Shown here in pieces: positions 57,399 through 64,000 of a DNA stretch of 64,000 bases; positions within the stretch are counted from its first letter, which is position 1; each line of letters begins with the position of its first letter. The notes beneath the pieces were generated by a model. It ran no database searches and was not told the origin of the DNA. It worked only from the letters and a program-made list of their open reading frames with translations. Made by a program: the position numbers and the translations under genes. This DNA is from Planctomycetota bacterium (lineage in GTDB: Bacteria > Planctomycetota > UBA1135 > GCA-002686595), in assembly GCA_016712565.1 (NCBI GenBank), contig JADJQU010000006.1:62001-126000 (forward strand). Direction: 5' to 3'.

Positions 57399-59392
57399 GT
57401 CCCGTCTCCTCGGCGAGGTTCTCCGTGCGCGAGCGCTGGCTCGGGCTCTTGCTGTTCGCCCTGGCCCTGGGGCTGCGCCTGTGGGTGCAGGCCGACTACG
57501 AGGCGCACCATCCCCAGGCCGGCACGCCGGTGATCGACGAGGCCTCCTACCACGAGTGGGCGAAGCGCATCGCGGCGGGGGACTGGCTGGGCCAGGGGGT
57601 CTTCTTCCAGGAGCCGTTGTACTCGTACGTGCTGGGCGCGCTGTACTGGATCACGGGACCGTCCCTGCACGCCGCGCGCGTGGCCCAGGCGCTGGTGGGG
57701 GCGGCGACCGTGCTGGTGATCCTGCTGGCGACGCGGCGGGCCTTCGGCCGGGGCGCCGGCTGGCTCGCGGGAGTGCTCTGGGCGGTCTACCGCCCCGCGC
57801 TCTGGTTCCCGGTGCTGCTGCTCAAGGAGAACCTGTTCTGCCTCGTGTTCGCGGGTCTCGCCTGGGCGATCCTGCGCGCCCGGGAGCGGGGGGGGGAACC
57901 CGCGGCCGCGGCCTGGGGCTGCGTGGGGGTGCTCGCGGGCCTCGGCGCGCTGCTGCGGGGCAATCTGGTGCCCATGCTCCCCGCGATCGCCCTGTTTCCC
58001 GTGCTGGGAGCGTGGACCGAGCGACGGCTCTGCCGCGGCGCGCTGCTGCAGGCGGCCTGCATCGGCGCGGGCGCGCTCCTGGTGTTGGCGCCCGTGGCCC
58101 TGCGCAATCGCGCGGTGGGCGGCGAATTCGCGCTGACCACCAGCGGCGTCGGCACCAACCTCTACGGAGGCAACAACCTCGACAATCCCCTGGGCGTCGC
58201 AGCCCAGTTCGATTGGGTGCGCACCGTGCCCGAGCACGAGGCGGACGACTGGCGCCACGAGGCCGAACGCAGGACCGGGCGCGCGCTTTCAGCGGTCGAG
58301 GTGAGCGAGTACTGGCTGGGGAGGACCCTGGAGTCGGTGCGTTTGCACCCCTCTGAGCACGCCAAGATCCTGGGCCGCAAGCTCGTGTTGACCCTGGGGC
58401 CCCACGAGGTGCCGGACAATCACTTTCTGGAGTGGGACGCCCGCTACGTGGCCCCGTTGCGCCTGCCCTGGCCGGGATTCCCGTGGCTCCTCGCCGGGGC
58501 GCTCCCGGCCATGGCGCTGCTGGCCACGGGGCGGGGGCGCGCCGCGCTCGGGGCCTCCAGCGGCCCCGCCCTGGCGCTGTTCCTTCTCTTCGTCCTGTAC
58601 CTCGGCACGGTGGTGCTGACCGTGACCAGCGACCGCATTCGCTGGCCCCTGTCCGTGCTGCTCGCGCCCTTCGCGGCCTGGAGCCTCCTGGCCGCGGTCC
58701 ATTGGGTGCTGGGCCCGCGGCGCCTGGTCCTGACCACGGCCCTGTCCGTGGCGGCGGGGCTCGGGGCGGCCCTGGTCCTGACCTTCGTGCCCGTGCTCGA
58801 GGGCGATGCCTGGGCCGAGGAAAGGGCCGAGGACTTCGACGAGCGCGACTACAACCTGGCCGTCGAAATGGTGCGCGCCAAGCAGTCCCTGGCCGCCGCC
58901 GAGCGCATCGCCGCGGAACTCGCCACCCGCCATCCCCAGGACCTGAGCGTGGAGCTGCTGCGGGCCGAGATCGAGGCCAACCGCGCGCTGGCCCTGTTCC
59001 AGATGGCCGGCCAGTCCCAGTTCGAGGGCGCCGCCCTGCGGGCCGGCCGGGAACTGGACTCGGCCCTCGCGAGGCTGGAGCGCGTGGGCCTGCGCGGCAC
59101 CGCCGTCCAACGCCATCGCGCGGACGCCATGGCGGGTTCGCTCTTGCAGACCCAGGGGCGCTTCGCCGAGGCCGTGGTGCGGCTGGACCGCGCCCTGGAG
59201 TTCGACCCCGAGGACTCCGAGCTCCTGAGGCGCCGGGCCGTGTGCAGAGCCAACGCCGCCATGGGTCTGCCGGCGGGAGAGCGCCGCAGCGCAGAGTTGC
59301 AGGCCGCCGCCCGCGCGCTCGAGGCCCTGCCCGGCTCCGCGGCGGACGAGGAGCTCGTGCGCCTGATCGGCCTGATCCGGGCCGCGCGCTGA
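57380..59392 (+). CDS. GT39-like membrane glycosyltransferase with C-terminal TPR region
   Basis: A 670-residue protein. The first helix (WLGLLLFALALGLRLWV) leads to an acidic loop (PVIDEASYHEWAKRI) typical of PMT/GT39-type enzymes, then about ten helices (AARVAQALVGAATVLVILLA, FCLVFAGLAWAILRA, and so on). From about residue 475 the protein is soluble and helical, with tetratricopeptide-like units (DYNLAVEMVRAKQSLAAAER, then LLQTQGRFAEAVVRLDRALE). The ATG at 57380 has a GGAGG Shine-Dalgarno at 57371-57375 within the GT2 gene. It likely adds sugars from a lipid-linked donor to an acceptor captured by the TPR part (inference). Its stop is immediately followed by the convergent ABC exporter gene. 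Confidence 0.85.
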   Translation: MADDALSPVSSARFSVRERWLGLLLFALALGLRLWVQADYEAHHPQAGTPVIDEASYHEWAKRIAAGDWLGQGVFFQEPLYSYVLGALYWITGPSLHAARVAQALVGAATVLVILLATRRAFGRGAGWLAGVLWAVYRPALWFPVLLLKENLFCLVFAGLAWAILRARERGGEPAAAAWGCVGVLAGLGALLRGNLVPMLPAIALFPVLGAWTERRLCRGALLQAACIGAGALLVLAPVALRNRAVGGEFALTTSGVGTNLYGGNNLDNPLGVAAQFDWVRTVPEHEADDWRHEAERRTGRALSAVEVSEYWLGRTLESVRLHPSEHAKILGRKLVLTLGPHEVPDNHFLEWDARYVAPLRLPWPGFPWLLAGALPAMALLATGRGRAALGASSGPALALFLLFVLYLGTVVLTVTSDRIRWPLSVLLAPFAAWSLLAAVHWVLGPRRLVLTTALSVAAGLGAALVLTFVPVLEGDAWAEERAEDFDERDYNLAVEMVRAKQSLAAAERIAAELATRHPQDLSVELLRAEIEANRALALFQMAGQSQFEGAALRAGRELDSALARLERVGLRGTAVQRHRADAMAGSLLQTQGRFAEAVVRLDRALEFDPEDSELLRRRAVCRANAAMGLPAGERRSAELQAAARALEALPGSAADEELVRLIGLIRAAR

Positions 59393-61327
59393 TCAGGCGA
59401 ACTGCAGGCGATGGAGCCGGGCGTAGATGCCGCCCTGGGCGAGGAGCTCCTCGTGGGTGCCCCGTTCCCGGCACTCGCCGCGGTGCATCACCAGGATCTG
59501 GTCCGCGCGCCGCACGGTGGAGAGTCGGTGGGCGATCACCAGCGAGCTCTTCTCCCGCGTCAGGTTGCGCTGGGCCTCCTCGATCTGGTTCTCGACGCCG
59601 GAGTCCACGCTGGCGGTGGCCTCGTCGAGGATCACGAGGCCCGGTGAGCCCGCCAGGGCCCGCGCGATGGCGATCAGTTGGCGTTCGCCCGTGGAGAAGG
59701 TGGCCCCGCGCTCGGACACGGCGGCGTCGAGGCCCCCGGCACGGGCCGCGATCACGTCTCGGGCCTGGCTGTTCTCCAGGGCCAGCTCCAGCTCCTCCTC
59801 GCCGACCCATTCGCGCTCCATGGCCAGGTTCTCGCGCACCGTGCCCGCGAACAGGAAGTCCTCCTGCAGCACCAGTCCCACGCGGCGGCGCAGGCTGGCG
59901 AGGTCGTAGTCCCTGAGGTCGATGCCGTCGAGCGTGATGCGGCCCGCGCTGGGGTCGTAGAAGCGCAACAGCAGGTTGACGATCGTCGATTTCCCGGCGC
60001 CCGTGGCTCCCACCACGGCCACGGTCGCCCCGGGGGGGATCTCGAAGCTGACTTCCTGCAGCACCGGCACGCCCTCCTTGTACGAGAAGGAGACGCGCTC
60101 GAAGCGCACGTGGCAGGGCGCATCCGCGGAGAGCACCACGCGGCCCGGGCCCTCGCGCTCGCGCACGGCCGGCACGGTGTCCAGCACGGCGAAGATGCGT
60201 TCGGCGGACGCGAAGGCGCTTTGCAGCACGTTGTAGCGCTCGCCCAGTTCGCGCACGGGGTTGAGCAGCAGGTTCACGTACAGCCAGAACTGCAGGAACA
60301 CGCCGTAGGAGAGCACTTTTCCTGCGATCTCGATGCCGCCGACCCACACCGTGGCGCCCTGGACCACGTTGACCACGAAGTCCAGCACCGGAAAGAACAG
60401 CGCGAAGAGCAGGATCGTGCGCACGTTGGCGGCCAGGTAGCCCTTGAGGTGCTGGGCGAAGCGCTCGCGCACGCGCTCCTCGCGGCGGAACACCTGCACC
60501 ACGCGGATGCCCGAGAGCACCTCCTGCAGGTAGCCGTTGAGCCGGGCCAGCCGTGCGCGCACCGTGCGGTGGGCATCCCGAGCGCCGCCGCGGAAGACCA
60601 TGCTGACGCCGATCAAGAGCGGCATCATGGCCAGCACCACCAGGGCGAGCTTCCAGTGGATCGCGAACAGGAAACCCAGCAGGCCCGCGATCTTCACCAG
60701 GTCGAAGCCCAACACCACCAGCCCCGAGGTGAACATCTCGTTCAGATTCTCGACGTCGCTGGTGACCCGCGTCACCAGGGACCCGGTGGGCACGCGGTCG
60801 AAGTAGGCGAGATCCAGGCGCTGCAGGTGGGCGAAGAGCTTGGCGCGGATGTCGGTGATCGCCGCCTGACCCGTGCGGTTCAGGAACGCCACCTCCAGGT
60901 AGCGGAAGCCCGTGGAGACGAGCGCCACGGCCACGTAGGCCGCGGCCCACAGGAACAGGGCCCGGCGCCAGTGGGCGGTCTCGTCCGGGAGGCCGGCGTC
61001 GCTGGCGGCCAGGGCTCGCTGCACCGGGCCGTCGAGGGCACCGCGCAGGATCCAGGGGCCGGCGAGCTCCAGCAGGAACAGCACCGCGAGCACGCCGAAG
61101 GAGCCCGCGAACAGCCAGGCGTGGGCGCGCACTTCGCCGATCAGGCGGCGCACCAGGGACGTGTCCCAGCCCTTGGTGGTCACCATCTCGTCGATGGCGT
61201 CGCGGGTCTTGCGGCCCGGGCGCGAGGCGGGGTCCGGCGTCCCCGCCGGAGCCGACGGCCCCGACAACTGGGAGGCTTTGCCGCCTTGGCCCGCGGGCGT
61301 GGGAGGAGTGTGGCGCGTGTCCTTCAC
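59393..61327 (-). CDS. ABC exporter half-transporter (heterodimer partner with catalytic Walker B Glu)
   Basis: A 644-residue type IV ABC exporter subunit: six transmembrane helices (about residues 60-355), coupling-loop sequences, then the ATPase domain with Walker A VVGATGAGKST, signature FSTGERQ in place of LSGGQ, Walker B VILDEATASVD with the catalytic Glu, and H-loop VIAHRLSTV. The unusual signature together with the Asp-type Walker B of its neighbour fits a heterodimer with one active and one degenerate ATP site. A 45-residue Pro/Ala/Gly-rich leader precedes the helices. The GTG at 61327 forms a GTGA overlap with the upstream partner gene. The substrate is unknown. Confidence 0.92.
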   Translation of the reverse strand: MKDTRHTPPTPAGQGGKASQLSGPSAPAGTPDPASRPGRKTRDAIDEMVTTKGWDTSLVRRLIGEVRAHAWLFAGSFGVLAVLFLLELAGPWILRGALDGPVQRALAASDAGLPDETAHWRRALFLWAAAYVAVALVSTGFRYLEVAFLNRTGQAAITDIRAKLFAHLQRLDLAYFDRVPTGSLVTRVTSDVENLNEMFTSGLVVLGFDLVKIAGLLGFLFAIHWKLALVVLAMMPLLIGVSMVFRGGARDAHRTVRARLARLNGYLQEVLSGIRVVQVFRREERVRERFAQHLKGYLAANVRTILLFALFFPVLDFVVNVVQGATVWVGGIEIAGKVLSYGVFLQFWLYVNLLLNPVRELGERYNVLQSAFASAERIFAVLDTVPAVREREGPGRVVLSADAPCHVRFERVSFSYKEGVPVLQEVSFEIPPGATVAVVGATGAGKSTIVNLLLRFYDPSAGRITLDGIDLRDYDLASLRRRVGLVLQEDFLFAGTVRENLAMEREWVGEEELELALENSQARDVIAARAGGLDAAVSERGATFSTGERQLIAIARALAGSPGLVILDEATASVDSGVENQIEEAQRNLTREKSSLVIAHRLSTVRRADQILVMHRGECRERGTHEELLAQGGIYARLHRLQFA

Positions 61328-63081
61328 AGCTCCGAGAGCTCCTCTTGGGCCTGCTGGCGCGCCCAGGTCTCGCGGTACCATCCCGGCTGGGCCAAGAGCT
61401 CGTCGTGGGTGCCCTGCAACACCGCGCGGCCCTCCTCCAGCACGAGGATGCGGTCGGCATGGCGCACGGTCGACAGGCGATGGGCGCAGAGGATCACCGT
61501 GCGGCCGCGTCCGGCGCTCTTCAGGTTGGCCACCAGGCGCGACTCGGTCTCGGTGTCCACGGCCGAGAGGGCGTCGTCGAGCACCAGGATCCGCGGGTCC
61601 TTGGCCAGGGCGCGGGCAATGCACGTGCGCTGGCGCTGGCCCCCCGAAAGGGTCACGCCGCGCTCGCCGATTTCCTGGTCGAATCCGTCGGGGAAGCGCG
61701 CCACCTCCTCGGTCAGCATCGCCTGCTCGCACAGCCGCGCCAGGGTCGGGTCGTCCAAGGGCGTTTCGGAACCGAAGCCGACGTTCTCGCGAAAGCTCTC
61801 GGAGAACAGGAAGCCGTCCTGGGGCACGTAGCCCAGGGCCCCGCGCAGTTGCGTGAGCGACAGCTCACGGATCGGCACGCCATCCAGCTCGATGGAGCCC
61901 TGGGCTTCGAACAGGCGCGCCAGCAGATTCACCAGGGTGGACTTGCCCGCCCCGGTGGGGCCCACGATGCCGAGCACGCTGCCCGCGGGCACCCGCACGC
62001 TGAGCTCCCGGATCGCCGGCTTGTCGGCGCCCTGGTAGGTGAAGGACACGTCGCGCAGGGTGAGTTCGCCCCGCACCGTGGGGATCGTCCGCGGGGAAGC
62101 CTGCTCGTTCACCTCGGCGTCGGTGGCGAGGAGCTCGTCGATGCGCGCGGCGCTGACCCGGGCCCGGGGGTAGATGCCGGCCATCCAGCCCACGGCGATG
62201 ATCGGCCAGAAGACCTTGAAGGTCAGGTCGATGAACTTGAACAGGTCGCCCGCTTCCAGGGTGCGGTCGATCATCGCCCAGCCGCCCACCAGGAGGATCG
62301 GGACGAAGGTCAGGTCCTTGGCGCCCCAGGTGATGGCGTGGGTGATGCCGCGGGCCCGGCCCAGTTCGATCTGGTGCCCCATGGTCGTGCGCGAAGCCTG
62401 ATCGAAGCGCGCGATCTGCTGCTGTTCGCGGCCGTAGCCCTTGACCACGCGAATGCCGGCGAAGTTCTCCTGGGCGCGGCTGGCGATTTCCGAAAGGGAC
62501 TCCTGCACCGCCGTGGAGTGGCGCGCGAGTCGCCCCGAGATCAGCTGCATGCCCAGGCCCATGATCGCCAGGGGCACGGCCATGGAGAGCGCCAGCTTGG
62601 CGTCCAGGACCAACAGGTAGCCCAGGGAGACCGGGATCATCACCACGGCGCCCAGGGTGTACATCAGGCCCGGGCCCAGGAACATGCGCACGTTCTCCAC
62701 GTCGGAGGTGATGCGGCTGACGAGGTCGCCCGAGCGGCTTTGGTTGTGGAAGGTGAACGACAGCCGCGTCAGCTTGTCGAACAGCTCCTGCTTGAGGCCG
62801 TTCTCGACGTAGCGCGAGACGCACACGATCCACCAGCGCTGCAGGTAGCGGAACACGCCGCGGCCGAAGGCGATGGCGAGCAGCATCCAGAACAGCCCGG
62901 CCAGGAACTCGGCGCTCTCCGCGTTGCGCAGCCGGTCGAGGGCGTCGCCCACGAGTTTGGTGATCCAGATGTCGCCCAGGGACGACAGGGGCACGCACAG
63001 GACGCCCAGCGCCAGCGGTCGCTTGTAGCGCAGGAAGCGGCGAAAGGAATGGAGCAGGGGACTGCGGGAGGGCGCGGTCAA
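61324..63081 (-). CDS. ABC exporter half-transporter (degenerate-site partner)
   Basis: A 585-residue ABC exporter subunit with six helices (residues about 20-310) and an ATPase domain: Walker A IVGPTGAGKST, canonical signature TLSGGQRQR, Walker B LVLDDALSAVD, where the catalytic Glu is Asp, and H-loop ILCAHRLSTV. In heterodimeric exporters such as TM287/288 and BmrC/BmrD the same asymmetry is known. It begins with a TTG at 63081 whose TTGA overlaps the stop of the M28 peptidase gene, so the peptidase and both exporter subunits form one operon. Whether the exporter moves a lipid, drug or peptide cannot be told from sequence. Confidence 0.92.
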   Translation of the reverse strand: MTAPSRSPLLHSFRRFLRYKRPLALGVLCVPLSSLGDIWITKLVGDALDRLRNAESAEFLAGLFWMLLAIAFGRGVFRYLQRWWIVCVSRYVENGLKQELFDKLTRLSFTFHNQSRSGDLVSRITSDVENVRMFLGPGLMYTLGAVVMIPVSLGYLLVLDAKLALSMAVPLAIMGLGMQLISGRLARHSTAVQESLSEIASRAQENFAGIRVVKGYGREQQQIARFDQASRTTMGHQIELGRARGITHAITWGAKDLTFVPILLVGGWAMIDRTLEAGDLFKFIDLTFKVFWPIIAVGWMAGIYPRARVSAARIDELLATDAEVNEQASPRTIPTVRGELTLRDVSFTYQGADKPAIRELSVRVPAGSVLGIVGPTGAGKSTLVNLLARLFEAQGSIELDGVPIRELSLTQLRGALGYVPQDGFLFSESFRENVGFGSETPLDDPTLARLCEQAMLTEEVARFPDGFDQEIGERGVTLSGGQRQRTCIARALAKDPRILVLDDALSAVDTETESRLVANLKSAGRGRTVILCAHRLSTVRHADRILVLEEGRAVLQGTHDELLAQPGWYRETWARQQAQEELSEL

Positions 63082-64000
63082 CGCTGGCGTTCCTTGTTCG
63101 AGTCCGCGGCTTCTCCCGCGGCCGAAGGCGGTGGGGCCGCGGGCAGGGCCGCGGAGAGGCGCGCCACGAGCCGGTCGAGCTCCAGGTCCAGTGCCTGCTC
63201 ACCCCGGCGCGCCGCGGCCCGCAGGGTGGGCAGCGTCTCCGCGCTGTAGCCGGTTTCCAGGCCCGGAGCCCAGAACGGATTGCGATACCACGGGCGGCCC
63301 GGCAGGCCCTCTGGATCGGCGGCCGCGCCGTAGAGGCGCGGGCCCCGCCGCGAGGAGGAGCGCGCAGCGAACTGCTCCAGGGCGCTCACCAGCCGCTCGC
63401 CGCGCGGGGCCGTGAGCCACGGGGCGGAACCGCTCTCCTGGGTCGCGCTGCGCACCAGTTGGACCATGGCCCGCGCGGCCTCCGCGTCGTCGAAGCCGCC
63501 CTGATCGCGGTCGGCGAAGTCCGCCAGCAGGCGCTCGACGAACAGTCCCGCCAGCTCGTGGCCGACGAAGCCTGGATCAAGGGTGCGCTCGACCAGCGCG
63601 AAGTCGTCGAACTCGGTGTGGTACTGCCCGGCGGAGTTGCCGCCGAAGCCGAAGTCGATCACGGGCACGGCCAGGTGGTGCAGGAACACGGCGAAGTCGG
63701 AGCCCGAACCCGGCAGGCCCAGGCTCGGCGCGCCGTCGGGAAAGCTCGCGCGCCACTCGCTGGCCAAGGTGCCCTGGCCGCCCGCCGCGGGGATGCCGTC
63801 GAGCACGGCGAGCAGGCTCCCCAGCATCCCCGGCGAGCCGGACGCGCCAAAGCGGGTGCCCGACACCGCCGTGTCCGCGTTGACGTACACCAGGGCCTGC
63901 GCGGCCAGTCGCTCGGCGTGGGCCTCGGCCCACTCGGTGGAGCCGATCAGGCTGAATTCCTCGGCGTCCCAGAAGCCCATGACCAGGGTGTGGCGCGGCC
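63078..64000 (-). CDS. M28 family peptidase (glutamate carboxypeptidase II-like), 5' truncated by window edge
   Basis: The frame stays open to the window end (RHTLVMGFWDAEEFSLIGSTEW at the edge), so the N-terminal part is missing; about 307 residues are present. The catalytic/zinc region F-W-D-A-E-E-F-S is followed by YVNADTAVSG, LGLPGSGSDFAVFLHHLAVP and the last zinc His in AGQYHTEFDDF, which is typical of M28B carboxypeptidases (PSMA-type). The remaining C-terminal 180 residues include a transferrin-receptor-like dimerisation domain (RRGPRLYGAAADPEGLPG and WYRNPFWAPG). It is probably secreted or periplasmic in its full form (inference). Its stop overlaps the TTG of the exporter gene (TTGA). 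Confidence 0.88.
   Translation of the reverse strand, partial: PRHTLVMGFWDAEEFSLIGSTEWAEAHAERLAAQALVYVNADTAVSGTRFGASGSPGMLGSLLAVLDGIPAAGGQGTLASEWRASFPDGAPSLGLPGSGSDFAVFLHHLAVPVIDFGFGGNSAGQYHTEFDDFALVERTLDPGFVGHELAGLFVERLLADFADRDQGGFDDAEAARAMVQLVRSATQESGSAPWLTAPRGERLVSALEQFAARSSSRRGPRLYGAAADPEGLPGRPWYRNPFWAPGLETGYSAETLPTLRAAARRGEQALDLELDRLVARLSAALPAAPPPSAAGEAADSNKERQR

Noticed and set aside
1..64000. rRNA, tRNA, integrase, phage or plasmid-replication genes
   Set aside because: No cloverleaf-like or ribosomal sequence and no protein with recombinase, terminase, transposase or replication-initiator motifs was found by reading both strands; a covariance-model search was not possible here.

Overview
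This 64 kb window is a GC-rich (by eye about 70%) bacterial chromosome segment that is almost entirely protein coding. No rRNA, tRNA, CRISPR array, integrase or intact insertion sequence was seen. The gene content points to Planctomycetota (inference). Evidence includes paired DUF1800/DUF1501 proteins, secreted beta-propeller proteins sharing a Cys-containing C-terminal module of a type I recall from marine Planctomycetota, a SpoIIM/RDD/MoxR/DUF58 block, and many M19/M28/M50-type peptidases.

Layout. 1-9.4 kb: envelope glycosylation genes (end of a methyltransferase, a GtrB-like GT2, three polytopic GT39-like proteins, a membrane-anchored sulfatase-fold hydrolase). 9.6-13.5 kb: biotin carboxylase and BCCP followed by dapE and dapD. 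13.5-15.1 kb: secreted DUF1028 protein. 15.1-25.6 kb: a nearly complete haem operon on the minus strand, hemA-hemCD-hemB-hemL-[histidine kinase-response regulator]-hemE-hemN, divergent from hemH. 25.8-28.9 kb: a secreted seven-blade SBBP-type protein and an M19 dipeptidase lipoprotein. 28.9-34.2 kb: acyl-CoA operon (PaaK-like ligase, thiolase, FadJ). 34.3-35.4 kb: patatin fused to a Cys-rich ferredoxin-like tail, followed by an inverted-repeat element. 35.7-42.9 kb: MoxR/DUF58/DUF4129/DUF4350/SpoIIM/RDD block. 43.0-47.1 kb: DUF1800, DUF1501 and a lipoprotein. 47.1-47.8 kb: an anomalous homopolymer-rich gap. 47.8-52.4 kb: M50 protease, aldehyde:ferredoxin oxidoreductase fused to a MoaD/ThiS-like tail, GT9. 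52.8-59.4 kb: secreted FG-GAP protein, radical SAM/SPASM enzyme, GT2, GT39-TPR. 59.4-64 kb: heterodimeric ABC exporter and a partial M28 peptidase.

Genes are tightly packed. At least sixteen same-strand junctions are 4-base NTGA overlaps, using ATG, GTG, TTG and in one case apparently CTG as the start. The points most worth a second look are the two-component system embedded in the haem operon, the oxidoreductase-sulfur-carrier fusion, the patatin-ferredoxin fusion, the probable CTG start of the DUF58 gene, the shared C-terminal module of the two propeller proteins, and the terminal-inverted-repeat element at 35.4-35.6 kb.
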